In this document: piece by piece, positions 1 through 8,012 of the stretch
How positions within the stretch are numbered: the stretch's first letter is position 1
How the letters are laid out: each line of letters begins with the position of its first letter
Assembly (NCBI RefSeq): GCF_001634285.1
Contig: NZ_CP015440.1
Location: forward strand, 1-64,000
Origin: Anoxybacillus amylolyticus
GTDB taxonomy: Bacteria; Bacillota; Bacilli; Bacillales; Anoxybacillaceae
Direction: 5' to 3'
Length of the DNA: 64,000 nucleotides
Translations under genes and position numbers: made by a program
The notes under the pieces: generated by a model
What the model saw: only the letters and a program-made list of their open reading frames with translations
Told to the model about the DNA's origin: nothing
The model's database searches: none

Positions 1-45
1 CGCCCTTTCACGGCGGTAACACGGGTTCGAATCCCGTACGGGTCA
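1..45 (+). tRNA. tRNA-Glu (TTC), 5' part missing at window edge
   Basis: The sequence matches the 3' half of the complete tRNA-Glu at 63762-63833: anticodon arm with TTC, T arm and acceptor strand. No CCA is encoded. It begins outside the window. Confidence 0.9.
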
Positions 46-59
46 CTTTCTTTTTGTTC

Positions 60-135
60 GGAGGATTAGCTCAGCTGGGAGAGCACTTGCCTTACAAGCA
101 AGGGGTCGGCGGTTCGATCCCGTCATCCTCCACCA
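60..135 (+). tRNA. tRNA-Val (TAC)
   Basis: Full cloverleaf: acceptor GGAGGAT pairs with ATCCTCC, the anticodon loop is CTTACAA (TAC), the T loop is normal, and CCA is encoded. The tRNA body is identical to the copy at 63885-63957 apart from the encoded CCA. Confidence 0.95.
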
Positions 136-144
136 TTATTGTTT

Positions 145-291
145 GCCGGCTTAGCTCAATTGGTAGAGACGAGCAACACATCCGTGAATAAGCTACGAGT
201 TGCCTCGACGCATCCAGCCTCCTCGAATGACCTAGCAGAGGAAGAGGCACAACTGGCAAACATTTCAAAGGCTTGGTATATTTCATATTCT
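145..291 (+). repeat. 147-bp unit: partial tRNA-Thr copy interrupted by a structured ~80-nt core
   Basis: The first 24 bases repeat the 5' end of the tRNA-Thr that starts at 292 (acceptor strand and D arm). The sequence then leaves the tRNA at 169 for an ~80-nt core (169-249) and AT-rich spacer before the complete tRNA-Thr begins. The core is clearly related to the one at 965-1044 next to tRNA-Lys. A putative stem pairs CCTC (near 202) with GAGG (near 244); the other copy has TCCC and GGGA there, which keeps the pairing. Not a functional tRNA. I do not recognise the core family. Confidence 0.75.
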
Positions 292-367
<76 letters not shown>

Positions 368-375
368 TTTTCGAT

Positions 376-460
376 GGAGGGGTAGCGAAGCGGCCAAACG
401 CGGCGGACTGTAAATCCGCTCCCTGTGGGTTCGGCGGTTCGAATCCGTCCCCCTCCACCA
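376..460 (+). tRNA. tRNA-Tyr (GTA)
   Basis: Class II tRNA with a long variable arm, acceptor GGAGGGG pairing with CCCCTCC, anticodon GTA in the loop CTGTAAA, and encoded CCA. Confidence 0.95.
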
Positions 461-858
461 TTTATACATATATAATAAAACAACGACGTTATTTCACTGT
501 TTGCATCTTGAAATAACTTTTTTATTTGTCTTTTGGTCGTATGATTTGTTGTTTATGTAGGATAATAACGCTTGGGATTATTAAGATTTCGTGGATTTCT
601 TACAGAAATCGCCAAAATAATTTCTGCGGTGCTGATTATACAAAGCGTTTAATTATGTTTTTAAATCGTAATATCAATGTCGGAACATTTCCCGAATTTC
701 CTAATAGAAATTCGAGAAATGTTCCTTAAGTGATTTGCGAATTTAGTCATTGTCGACGATATTTCGCAAAATTTCCTTCAGAAATTTTTCAAAATATCGT
801 CTTGCGGTGTTAGTTCATGAAGTTAATTCTATGATGTTAATTCATGAAGTTGTATCAA
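461..858. repeat. Gap between tRNA-Tyr and tRNA-Gln with three hairpins
   Basis: No gene is apparent; the 67-codon open frame at 526 has no ribosome binding site. Three inverted repeats are visible: 594-610 (7-bp stem, loop TAC), 682-725 (19-bp stem with one mismatch, 6-nt loop) and 755-801 (21-bp stem with two mismatches, 5-nt loop). Two imperfect direct repeats around GTTAATTC.ATGA follow at about 817-850. The hairpins lack T runs, so they do not look like terminators. Confidence 0.7.
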
Positions 859-933
859 TGGGCTATAGCCAAGCGGTAAGGCAACGGACTTTGACTCCGT
901 GATGCGCTGGTTCGAATCCAGCTAGCCCAGCCA
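859..933 (+). tRNA. tRNA-Gln (TTG)
   Basis: Acceptor TGGGCTA pairs with TAGCCCA, anticodon loop CTTTGAC (TTG), encoded CCA. Confidence 0.95.
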
Positions 934-947
934 TTTATATAAAAAAT

Positions 948-1094
948 GAGCCATTAGCTCAGCAACGAGCAAAGCTCCGTTGAATTTGCTGCGAGTTGTC
1001 CCGACGCACTTGGCATCTTGAATGTGCTAGCAGAGGAAGGGACAGGTAGAGTACGATTGGATATATATTTAAAACGTAGAATCCTTTTTATGAC
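948..1094 (+). repeat. 147-bp unit: partial tRNA-Lys copy interrupted by the same structured core
   Basis: The first 15 bases repeat the 5' end of the tRNA-Lys that starts at 1095. At the D loop the sequence switches to a core (965-1044) related to the one at 169-249. It then gives a D-arm-like GGTAGAG and AT-rich spacer before the complete tRNA-Lys. The distance from partial to complete tRNA start is 147 bp, the same as for tRNA-Thr. A hairpin (CAACGAGC with GCTCCGTTG, one bulge) is visible at 963-982. Confidence 0.75.
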
Positions 1095-1167
1095 GAGCCA
1101 TTAGCTCAGTAGGTAGAGCATCTGACTTTTAATCAGAGGGTCGGAGGTTCGAGTCCTCCATGGCTCA
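1095..1167 (+). tRNA. tRNA-Lys (TTT)
   Basis: Acceptor GAGCCAT pairs with ATGGCTC, anticodon loop CTTTTAA (TTT). No CCA is encoded. Confidence 0.95.
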
Positions 1168-1173
1168 CTGTTT

Positions 1174-1248
1174 GCGGAAGTAGTTCAGTGGTAGAACACC
1201 ACCTTGCCAAGGTGGGGGTCGCGGGTTCGAGTCCCGTCTTCCGCTCCA
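1174..1248 (+). tRNA. tRNA-Gly (GCC)
   Basis: Acceptor GCGGAAG pairs with CTTCCGC, anticodon GCC, encoded CCA. Confidence 0.95.
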
Positions 1249-1261
1249 GCAGAATATGTTC

Positions 1262-1334
1262 GGGGCCTTAGCTCAGCTGGGAGAGCGCCTGCTTTGCACG
1301 CAGGAGGTCATCGGTTCGATCCCGATAGGCTCCA
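1262..1334 (+). tRNA. tRNA-Ala (TGC)
   Basis: Acceptor GGGGCCT pairs with AGGCTCC (one G-U), anticodon loop TTTGCAC (TGC). No CCA is encoded. Last tRNA of the array. Confidence 0.95.
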
Positions 1335-1337
1335 TCG

Positions 1338-1368
1338 ACCCTTAAATCGAATGATTTAAGGGTTTTTT
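1338..1368 (+). terminator. Terminator of the tRNA array
   Basis: An 11-bp perfect stem ACCCTTAAATC/GATTTAAGGGT with a 4-nt loop runs into six Ts. It follows tRNA-Ala directly. Confidence 0.9.
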
Positions 1369-1459
1369 GCTTTTTATCGCTACGAAATGCGAATAAATAT
1401 TCAGAAATGTGTCGAGTTGAGTCAACGTTTGTTTTTCCGCTACAATAGAGAAAGGATAA

Positions 1460-1871
1460 GGGGAAGGAGAGAGACAGCGTCAACTACCTCCACTTAGCTA
1501 ACGCTTGAAGCGGGGGCTTGCAACTCCCCAGAAGTGCGAACGGACTTCGTCCTCCTTCCTTGACTTGGGGTTGCATCAGGGGCAGGTTGACGACTACCCA
1601 ACGACATAGGTCATGCCTATATCGCTACCGAGTGGCTCGGCATGTCTGTAGGCAGTACTTGACTTCCACGCACAACAGACGGATGTACGCTCGATGTTTT
1701 ACGGTTGCAACGTTTCCTGCAACCAACTCCCTACATCGAGTAACGGGGATTGGAGTACCTTGATTCAACGGTTTCCTCCACATTCTTATTCTATCATATA
1801 CAAAAGAAAGGAGGAAGGGCGATTCCTCCCCGACTTTCGCTCTCGCTTAGAAGTCGGGGTCTCCTCGCCAA
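1460..1871. mobile_element. IS200/IS605-like non-autonomous remnant
   Basis: This stretch lacks a convincing gene but carries features I associate with IS200/IS605 (IS1341-type) element ends: a GC-rich hairpin-forming start (GCGGGGGCTTGCAACTCCCC near 1511), and at the right end CTCCCCGACTTTC...GAAGTCGGGG (about 1827-1860), a subterminal palindrome. No TnpA or TnpB frame remains. It stops a few bases before the rocF start, so it may have replaced the native rocF leader. Family assignment is from memory of such ends. Confidence 0.55.
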
Positions 1872-1873
1872 AG

Positions 1874-2779
1874 ATGATGAAGAAAATATCGATTATCGGT
1901 GTTCCGATGGATTTAGGGCAAACACGCCGCGGAGTAGATATGGGTCCAAGTGCTATTCGTTATGCGGGAGTTGTCGAGAGACTAGAACGCCTTCAGTATG
2001 AAATGGAAGATTTAGGCGATATTGCAATCGGCAAAGCAGAACGCATTGATGATGAAGGGGTACGGCTAAATTTACGGAATTTGAAAGCGGTTGCTGAGGC
2101 GAACGAAAAATTGGCGCAAACCGTTGATGAAGTCATTCGAAAAGGCAATTTTCCGCTTGTATTAGGCGGCGACCATAGTATTGCTATTGGCACATTAGCC
2201 GGTGTGGCCAAACATTATGAAAACCTCGGCGTCATTTGGTACGATGCTCACGGGGATTTAAATACGGCGGAAACGTCCCCTTCAGGAAATATTCATGGCA
2301 TGCCGTTAGCAGCGAGCCTTGGGTTAGGACATCCTGCATTGACACAAATTGGCGGATATAGTCCGAAAGTAAAGCCGGAAAACATTGTCCTCATCGGCGC
2401 ACGGGCGCTTGACGAAGGAGAAAAGCAATTAATTCGTGAAAAAGGCATTAAAGTATATACGATGCATGAAATTGACCGGCTCGGCATGACAAGAGTGATG
2501 GAAGAAACGATTGCTTACTTAAAAGAGCGAACAGATGGGGTGCATTTATCATTAGACTTAGATGGGCTTGATCCTCACGACGCTCCAGGAGTAGGAACGC
2601 CAGTGATCGGTGGACTTACGTATCGCGAGAGCCACTTGGCAATGGAAATGCTCGCTGAAGCTCAACTGATTACTTCAGCGGAATTTGTCGAAGTGAATCC
2701 GATTTTAGACGAGCGAAATAAAACAGCTTCTGTTGCCGTAGCATTAATGGGCTCGCTTTTTGGCGAAAAATTAGTCTAA
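1874..2779 (+). CDS. rocF: Arginase
   Basis: Hydrolyses arginine to ornithine and urea in the cytosol (arginine degradation). The Mn-binding motifs of the ureohydrolase fold are all present: GGDHS (about residue 98), DAHGD (about 122), DLDGLDP (about 227) and EVNP (about 271). 301 aa from the first of two adjacent ATGs (1874, 1877); B. subtilis RocF is 296 aa. The frame runs open upstream to 1694, but that part lies in the mobile remnant and does not resemble arginase. No good Shine-Dalgarno site precedes either ATG: the nearest, AAAGGAGGAAGG at about 1807, is over 60 bases upstream. Expression may therefore be altered by the insertion. It stands alone, ending at its own terminator. Confidence 0.95.
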   Translation: MMKKISIIGVPMDLGQTRRGVDMGPSAIRYAGVVERLERLQYEMEDLGDIAIGKAERIDDEGVRLNLRNLKAVAEANEKLAQTVDEVIRKGNFPLVLGGDHSIAIGTLAGVAKHYENLGVIWYDAHGDLNTAETSPSGNIHGMPLAASLGLGHPALTQIGGYSPKVKPENIVLIGARALDEGEKQLIREKGIKVYTMHEIDRLGMTRVMEETIAYLKERTDGVHLSLDLDGLDPHDAPGVGTPVIGGLTYRESHLAMEMLAEAQLITSAEFVEVNPILDERNKTASVAVALMGSLFGEKLV

Positions 2780-2788
2780 CATTTTATC

Positions 2789-2823
2789 CAGCAGGCGAAA
2801 ATTCGTCTGCTGTTTTTTTTTGT
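2789..2823 (+). terminator. rocF terminator
   Basis: CAGCAGGCGAA pairs imperfectly with TTCGTCTGCTG and is followed by nine or more Ts. Confidence 0.9.
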
Positions 2824-2850
2824 AAATATGATAAAATAAAGTGTTGAGAA

Positions 2851-2878
2851 TGAAACTTTTCCGGCTACGAAACGTATA
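2851..2878 (+). promoter_or_regulatory. SigW-type autoregulatory promoter
   Basis: TGAAAC (2851-2856), a 16-bp spacer, then CGTATA (2873-2878). This is the known ECF SigW consensus (TGAAAC-N16-CGTA) 36 bp upstream of sigW, indicating positive autoregulation as in B. subtilis. Confidence 0.9.
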
Positions 2879-2914
2879 CAATAATAGCCGCAATGAGCGG
2901 GGGTATTGTGAATT

Positions 2915-3478
2915 ATGGACTTGTTTGTGAACAAAAGAATTAAAGCGATTCAAAAGGGTGACCAAAATGCGTATGCGGAAATTGTCGAGCTTTATAAAGA
3001 GAAAGTGTATCGAATTTGTTACCGCATGCTCGGTAATCGCCATGAGGCAGAGGACGCGGCACAAGAAGCGTTTATTCGCGCATATGTAAACATTGATAGG
3101 TACAACCCAGCGATGAAGTTTTCCTCGTGGCTATATCGAATTGCGACTAACTTGTCCATCGACAAATTGCGCAAAAAAAAGCCGGATGTATATTTAGACG
3201 AAGAAGTAAGCGGAGCAGAAGGGCTGACGATGTATTCTCAACTTCCTGCAACCGATGTCTCTCCGGAAGATACGGTAGAAAGCTTAGAATTGCAAGAAAC
3301 GGTGCAAAAAGCGATTGAAAAGCTTCCGGAAAAATACCGAAGCGTTATTGTGTTAAAATATATAGAAGATTTGTCGTTACAAGAAATAAGCGAAATTCTT
3401 GATTTACCGATCGGGACTGTGAAAACAAGAATTCACCGCGGCAGAGAAGCGTTACGAAAGCATTTAGGTCATTTATAA
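2915..3478 (+). CDS. sigW: ECF RNA polymerase sigma factor SigW
   Basis: 187 aa, the same length as B. subtilis SigW. Region 2 (about residues 25-95) contains CYRMLGNRHEAEDAAQEAF and the FSSWLYRIATNLSID helix; region 4 (about 130-185) ends with the helix-turn-helix GTVKTRIHRGREALRK. It directs transcription of genes for antibiotic and cell-envelope stress resistance. A SigW promoter precedes it and its anti-sigma gene follows with a 12-bp gap, the standard two-gene operon. Confidence 0.97.
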   Translation: MDLFVNKRIKAIQKGDQNAYAEIVELYKEKVYRICYRMLGNRHEAEDAAQEAFIRAYVNIDRYNPAMKFSSWLYRIATNLSIDKLRKKKPDVYLDEEVSGAEGLTMYSQLPATDVSPEDTVESLELQETVQKAIEKLPEKYRSVIVLKYIEDLSLQEISEILDLPIGTVKTRIHRGREALRKHLGHL

Positions 3479-3490
3479 GAGGTGAAAAAT

Positions 3491-4093
3491 ATGAAGTGTC
3501 CGGATCATGTCGTGCAGTGGATGCATGATTATTTAGATGGTGATATCGCCCCTAACGATGAACAAGCGCTGCGAGAACATTTGCAGCAATGTCCATCATG
3601 TTCTCATCATTTTAATAGCTTAAAAAAGACGGTGGCATTTATTCAGCACTGTTCGCATCTCGTCCCGTCCGCAGATTTTACAGTAAACGTTATGGCAAGG
3701 CTGCCGAAAGAAAAGAGAAGAATTCGTTTAGGCAGATGGTTAAAAAATCACCCGTTTATCGCAGCAGCATCATTGTTTTTCCTTTTAATGATTGGTAGCC
3801 TATATACGATGTGGAATCAAGAGCAGCAATTTTCTGTTTCTACGCGCGAAAACGTCGTTATCCATGGCCATACCGTCATTGTGCCGAAAGGAAAAACAGT
3901 GGATGGTGACATTGTCGTGCGAAATGGAACGATTAAAATTGAAGGAAAAGTCAACGGTAACGTCACTGTGATCCATGGGGAAAAGTATCTGGCTTCTGCT
4001 GGACAAGTAACGGGCGAAGTGGAAGAAATCAATGAAGCGTTTGATTGGATTTGGTATAATATAAAAAGCGCAGTAAAAGGTTTGTTGGAGTAA
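3491..4093 (+). CDS. rsiW: Anti-sigma-W factor RsiW
   Basis: Single-pass membrane protein that binds and silences SigW until cut by PrsW and RasP-type proteases under envelope stress (known for the family). The cytoplasmic N-terminus carries the zinc anti-sigma motif HLQQCPSC (residues about 35-42). One membrane segment lies at about 85-105. The extracytoplasmic part contains VIHGHTVIVPKGKTVDGDI and similar short beta-strand repeats reminiscent of polymer-forming domains. The ATG at 3491 follows AGAGGTGA; an in-frame GTG at 3482 overlaps that site. 200 aa. Confidence 0.93.
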   Translation: MKCPDHVVQWMHDYLDGDIAPNDEQALREHLQQCPSCSHHFNSLKKTVAFIQHCSHLVPSADFTVNVMARLPKEKRRIRLGRWLKNHPFIAAASLFFLLMIGSLYTMWNQEQQFSVSTRENVVIHGHTVIVPKGKTVDGDIVVRNGTIKIEGKVNGNVTVIHGEKYLASAGQVTGEVEEINEAFDWIWYNIKSAVKGLLE

Positions 4094-4095
4094 AA

Positions 4096-4121
4096 AGCCG
4101 TCTTTTTGGCGGCTCTTTTTC
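4096..4121 (+). terminator. Terminator after rsiW
   Basis: AGCCGTC/GGCGGCT stem with a TTTTT loop, then CTTTTT. Confidence 0.8.
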
Positions 4122-4127
4122 TGCATG

Positions 4128-4136
4128 TGATATAAT
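4128..4136 (+). promoter_or_regulatory. Candidate extended -10 promoter for cdaA
   Basis: TGATATAAT is a perfect extended -10 (TGnTATAAT) about 55 bp before cdaA and right after the rsiW terminator. No clear -35 is visible. Confidence 0.55.
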
Positions 4137-4192
4137 AAAGGAGTTGTGTAAATAAAATATAGAGGAATTTGAGCGATAAAGGAAGTGTGAGA

Positions 4193-5014
4193 ATGTCTTT
4201 TGGAGAGCTCCCGGTGTTGAGTTATGTCACAAAAGTCGTCGATATTCTTGTTGTTTGGTACGTTATTTATAAATTAATTATGGTCATCCGTGGAACGAAG
4301 GCGGTTCAGCTTTTAAAAGGAATCATTCTTATTATATTAGTAAGAATTGTAAGTAATTTTTTAGGGCTTAGTACACTACAATGGTTGATGGATCAAGCAT
4401 TAACGTGGGGATTTTTAGCGATTATCATCATTTTCCAACCAGAACTAAGAAGAGCGCTTGAACAGCTAGGAAGGGGAAAATTGTTTTCTAGAAGTACGAT
4501 TCCAGAAGAAGAAGAGCGGGCACAGATGGTAGAAGCGATTGTCAAGGCGACCGAATACATGGCCAAACGGCGTATAGGTGCTCTTATCTCTGTTGAGCGT
4601 GAAACGGGGATGGGGGACTACATTGAAACAGGAATTCCTTTGAATGCCTGCGTTTCGTCCGAGTTGTTGATTAATATTTTCATTCCGAACACACCGCTAC
4701 ACGACGGGGCAGTCATTATTCAAAAAAATTTTATCGCCGCAGCGGGATGTTATTTACCGTTATCGGAGAGCCCGTTTATTTCAAAAGAACTGGGAACACG
4801 TCATCGTGCGGCATTAGGAATTAGTGAAGTGACAGACAGTGTGACAGTTATTGTATCAGAGGAAACGGGTGCGGTGTCAGTAACCAAAAACGGGGAGCTA
4901 CATCGGGATTTAACTCCAGAACAATTTTCCGAATTACTGAAAAAGGAGCTAATCCCAGCAACAAAGACGACTTCTTCATCCCGTTGGCAATGGAGGGGGA
5001 AGAAGCATGGATAA
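4193..5014 (+). CDS. cdaA: Diadenylate cyclase CdaA (c-di-AMP synthase)
   Basis: Makes cyclic di-AMP from two ATP at the membrane. Three N-terminal membrane helices (about residues 10-85) precede a DAC domain (about 95-255) with the DGA motif in LHDGAVII and the RHR motif in GTRHRAALG. The start at 4193 gives 273 aa, the B. subtilis length, and follows GGAAGTG; an in-frame TTG at 4169 is less likely. It overlaps cdaR by 8 bp, and glmM follows, the conserved cdaA-cdaR-glmM operon in which CdaR and GlmM modulate the cyclase. Confidence 0.97.
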   Translation: MSFGELPVLSYVTKVVDILVVWYVIYKLIMVIRGTKAVQLLKGIILIILVRIVSNFLGLSTLQWLMDQALTWGFLAIIIIFQPELRRALEQLGRGKLFSRSTIPEEEERAQMVEAIVKATEYMAKRRIGALISVERETGMGDYIETGIPLNACVSSELLINIFIPNTPLHDGAVIIQKNFIAAAGCYLPLSESPFISKELGTRHRAALGISEVTDSVTVIVSEETGAVSVTKNGELHRDLTPEQFSELLKKELIPATKTTSSSRWQWRGKKHG

Positions 5015-6254
5015 ACTGGATAATTTAATGAATAACCATTGGTTTATGAAAATTTTTGCGCTGCTATTGGCGATTATGTTGTATATGTCAGTCAATATTG
5101 AAGGGAAAGAGTCAAAATCAGGGATTACGCGCAATTCAATTGGTCAGACAGATGTGGAAACCGTGACCAATGTTCCTGTCGTCACGTATTATGATGAGCA
5201 GAATTTAGTGGTGTCCGGTGTCCCCAAAACAGTGAATGTGACGCTAGAAGGGCCTGCAAGCATTGTAAAGCCGACGGCGTTGCAGCGGGATTTTGAAATA
5301 TATGTTGATTTAGCAAACTTAGAGTTAGGGACATATACCGTTCCGCTGAAATATAAAAACATTTCCGATAAGCTCAAGGTGACGATTGAACCATCTACAA
5401 CGAAAGTAACAATCCAAGAGAAAGTTTCTCGTGATTTCTCTGTTGATGTTGACTTTATTCATAAAAATAAATTGGTTGATGGCTATTCTGTGGAAGAGCC
5501 AATTGTAAAGCCGAGTGTCGTCACGATTACGGGAGCGAAAGATGTAGTAGAAAGGATAGCACTAGTGAAGGCAAGAGTTGACCTAGATGGAGCTGTCGAT
5601 ACAGTGAAGCAAGAATCACGAGTAAGGGCGTACGATCGCGAAGGAAAGTTGTTAGATGTAAACATTAACCCTTCTGTCGTGGAGGTGACGGTGCCAATTA
5701 AAAGCCCAAGCAAGTCGGTTCCCCTAAAAATTAATCGGACAGGGACTTTAAAAGCAGGGCTAAGTATTGTTAAAATAGAAGCCGTTCCGAGTGAAGTGAC
5801 GATTTTCGGTCCGAAAGACAAAATTGACCCGATTGAGTTTATTGATGGCATTACGATTAATCTCGATGATATTACGAGCGATACGACGCTAGAAGTGCCA
5901 GTTCCGCTTCCAGAAGGGGTTAAAAGTGTTGATCCAGCGAAGGTAAAAATTCATATCGAGGTACAACAGGAAGAGACAAAAACGTTCTCGTCTTTGCCGA
6001 TCCACATTATTGGATTAGGAGACAAATACAATGTGCAATTTTTAAATCCGAAAGACGGGAACATGGATGTCCAAGTATACGGTGCTCCTAGTGTACTTAA
6101 CAGCATTCGAGCGGACGACCTTCAGCTGTATGTGAATGCGAGTGAGTTAGGGGTCGGTGAGCACGATGTGGAAGTCGAAGTGAACGGTCCACAAAATATT
6201 ACATGGAAGTTGCCAGACAATAAAGCGAAGATTCGAATTAGCCAGCGATCATGA
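5007..6254 (+). CDS. cdaR: CdaA regulatory protein CdaR (YbbR domains)
   Basis: 415 aa with one N-terminal membrane anchor (about residues 12-30) and an outside-facing part made of repeated YbbR domains (about four, residues 50-410). Family members bind CdaA and tune c-di-AMP production. It is translationally coupled to cdaA (8-bp overlap), and glmM starts 21 bp downstream. Confidence 0.95.
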   Translation: MDKLDNLMNNHWFMKIFALLLAIMLYMSVNIEGKESKSGITRNSIGQTDVETVTNVPVVTYYDEQNLVVSGVPKTVNVTLEGPASIVKPTALQRDFEIYVDLANLELGTYTVPLKYKNISDKLKVTIEPSTTKVTIQEKVSRDFSVDVDFIHKNKLVDGYSVEEPIVKPSVVTITGAKDVVERIALVKARVDLDGAVDTVKQESRVRAYDREGKLLDVNINPSVVEVTVPIKSPSKSVPLKINRTGTLKAGLSIVKIEAVPSEVTIFGPKDKIDPIEFIDGITINLDDITSDTTLEVPVPLPEGVKSVDPAKVKIHIEVQQEETKTFSSLPIHIIGLGDKYNVQFLNPKDGNMDVQVYGAPSVLNSIRADDLQLYVNASELGVGEHDVEVEVNGPQNITWKLPDNKAKIRISQRS

Positions 6255-6275
6255 AATAAAGGAGAGATTCGTGTA

Positions 6276-7619
6276 ATGGGTAAGTATTTTGGTACCGATG
6301 GTGTACGCGGAGTAGCAAACAGTGAATTAACACCAGAGTTGGCGTTTAAAATCGGCCGCTGCGGCGGATATGTGCTTACGAAAGACAAAGAACGTCCGAA
6401 AGTGTTAATTGGGCGTGACACACGTATTTCTGGACATATGTTGGAAGGAGCGCTTGTCGCAGGATTGCTTTCCATTGGAGCGGAGGTCATGCGTCTTGGC
6501 GTCATTTCGACGCCAGGCGTGGCCTATTTGACAAAAGCGTTAGGAGCACAGGCTGGGATCATGATTTCTGCCTCACATAATCCCGTGCAAGATAACGGCA
6601 TTAAGTTTTTCGGTCCAGATGGGTTTAAATTGTCAGATGAACAAGAGCTAGAAATTGAAGCACTTCTTGATAGTGAACAAGATACGTTACCTCGCCCAAT
6701 CGGTAAAAATTTAGGGCAAGTAAACGACTATTTTGAAGGCGGACAAAAATATTTACAATATTTAAAGCAAACGGTGGACGAAGATTTTTCGGGCATTCAC
6801 GTTGCGCTTGATTGCGCCCATGGGGCAACGTCGTCATTAGCGACGCATTTATTTGCCGATTTAGATGCCGATGTGTCTACGATGGGCGCGTCTCCAAACG
6901 GATTAAACATTAACGACAGTGTCGGTTCGACACACCCAGAGGCGTTAGCCGCGTTTGTGAAGGAAAAAGAGGCCGATGTGGGCTTGGCGTTTGATGGCGA
7001 TGGCGACCGATTAATTGCCGTTGATGAAAACGGTCAAATCGTTGACGGTGACCAAATTATGTACATTTGCGCGAAATATTTAAATGAACATGGCCGCTTA
7101 AAGCATCAAACGGTTGTATCGACGGTGATGAGCAATCTCGGTTTTTATAAAGCGCTTGAAGCACAAGGAATCAAAAGCGTACAAACAGCAGTTGGCGACC
7201 GTTACGTTGTCGAAGAGATGAAAAAGAACGGCTACAATTTAGGTGGAGAACAATCGGGGCATATTATTTTCCTCGATTACAACACGACAGGTGACGGGTT
7301 ACTGACGGCGTTACAGCTTGTCAACATTATGAAAATGACGAAAAAGCCGCTTTCTGAGCTGGCGGGGGAAATGAAAAAATATCCACAAACATTAGTGAAC
7401 GTGAAAGTAACAGACAAACAGGAGGCGATTGCGAATGAAGAGGTACAGCGTGTCATTCGCGAAGTAGAAGAAGAGATGGCTGGAAACGGCCGCATTCTCG
7501 TTCGCCCGTCTGGTACCGAACCGCTCGTTCGCGTGATGGCAGAAGCGTCAACAAATGAACTTTGCGATCAATACGTCGAGCGCATTGCCTCTGTTATTCG
7601 CGACCGATTTGGCGCATAA
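6276..7619 (+). CDS. glmM: Phosphoglucosamine mutase GlmM
   Basis: Converts glucosamine-6-phosphate to glucosamine-1-phosphate for UDP-GlcNAc and peptidoglycan. The phosphoserine loop [12 protein letters not shown] is at about residues 97-108, the metal loop DGDGDR at about 240, and the C-terminal phosphate-binding [10 protein letters not shown] at about 406. 447 aa, normal family length. Last gene of the cdaA operon; GlmM is also a known inhibitor of CdaA. Confidence 0.97.
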   Translation: MGKYFGTDGVRGVANSELTPELAFKIGRCGGYVLTKDKERPKVLIGRDTRISGHMLEGALVAGLLSIGAEVMRLGVISTPGVAYLTKALGAQAGIMISASHNPVQDNGIKFFGPDGFKLSDEQELEIEALLDSEQDTLPRPIGKNLGQVNDYFEGGQKYLQYLKQTVDEDFSGIHVALDCAHGATSSLATHLFADLDADVSTMGASPNGLNINDSVGSTHPEALAAFVKEKEADVGLAFDGDGDRLIAVDENGQIVDGDQIMYICAKYLNEHGRLKHQTVVSTVMSNLGFYKALEAQGIKSVQTAVGDRYVVEEMKKNGYNLGGEQSGHIIFLDYNTTGDGLLTALQLVNIMKMTKKPLSELAGEMKKYPQTLVNVKVTDKQEAIANEEVQRVIREVEEEMAGNGRILVRPSGTEPLVRVMAEASTNELCDQYVERIASVIRDRFGA

Positions 7620-7637
7620 TAAAGTATTTGGTAAACA

Positions 7638-7680
7638 ATATGCATAAATGGAACGATTTATTCCATTTATGCATATTTTG
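7638..7680 (+). terminator. glmM terminator
   Basis: A 16-bp perfect stem ATATGCATAAATGGAA/TTCCATTTATGCATAT with a 7-nt loop and a short T run. Confidence 0.85.
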
Positions 7681-7706
7681 TTTATACAGGGGGTAATCGA
7701 TGCACA

Positions 7707-7736
7707 TTGACGTTTGCCTCTTTGTTGTTGTAAACT
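7707..7736 (+). promoter_or_regulatory. Candidate glmS promoter
   Basis: TTGACG (7707-7712), 18-bp spacer, TAAACT (7731-7736), upstream of the ribozyme. A partial SigA match. Confidence 0.4.
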
Positions 7737-7784
7737 ATTGTTGTTTGACATCTTACATGAAAGGAGGGTAGCAGAAAACAACTG

Positions 7785-7955
7785 TATAAAAGCGCCTGGA
7801 CTAAGCTTTGGACGAGAAAAAAGCTTAGTTGACGAGGAGGAGGTTTATCGAGTGTTCGGCGGATGCCTCCCGGTTGTTGCGATTACAACCGCAAACCTTT
7901 CCTTAAAACAAAGAGGCGACTCTTTGCACAAAGGGAAAGGTATAATCGCCAATTT
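7785..7955 (+). ncRNA. glmS ribozyme/riboswitch
   Basis: The conserved glmS catalytic core is readable: AGCGCC at the 5' end (cleavage expected between A7791 and G7792), GTTGACGAGGA, GGTTTATCGAGTGTTCGGCGG, ATGCCTCCCGGTTG and ACAACCGCAA. Bound glucosamine-6-phosphate acts as the cofactor for self-cleavage, which destabilises the downstream mRNA (known for the family), giving feedback control of GlmS. The 3' limit is approximate. Confidence 0.96.
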
Positions 7956-7967
7956 TTATTACGAAAA

Positions 7968-7991
7968 GGGGCAAGAGCCCCTTCTTGCCCC
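7968..7991 (+). promoter_or_regulatory. Hairpin between ribozyme and glmS ribosome binding site
   Basis: GGGGCAAGA/TCTTGCCCC, 9-bp perfect stem with a 6-nt loop, ending 9 bp before the AGGGAGG site of glmS. It has no T run and looks more like an mRNA-stabilising hairpin than a terminator. Confidence 0.6.
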
Positions 7992-8012
7992 TATGATTAG
8001 GGAGGACTTGTT

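Noticed and set aside
1-135. The window starts and ends with tRNA-Glu/tRNA-Val, suggesting a closed circle or assembly overlap.
   Set aside because: The spacers between and after the two tRNAs differ, and one tRNA-Val encodes CCA while the other does not. They are separate arrays.
1694-1873. A 60-residue N-terminal extension of arginase.
   Set aside because: The extension is read from the mobile remnant and does not resemble arginases; family members start near [14 protein letters not shown].
7714-8012. A 120-codon frame upstream of glmS.
   Set aside because: It runs through the glmS ribozyme and overlaps the glmS start in another frame.
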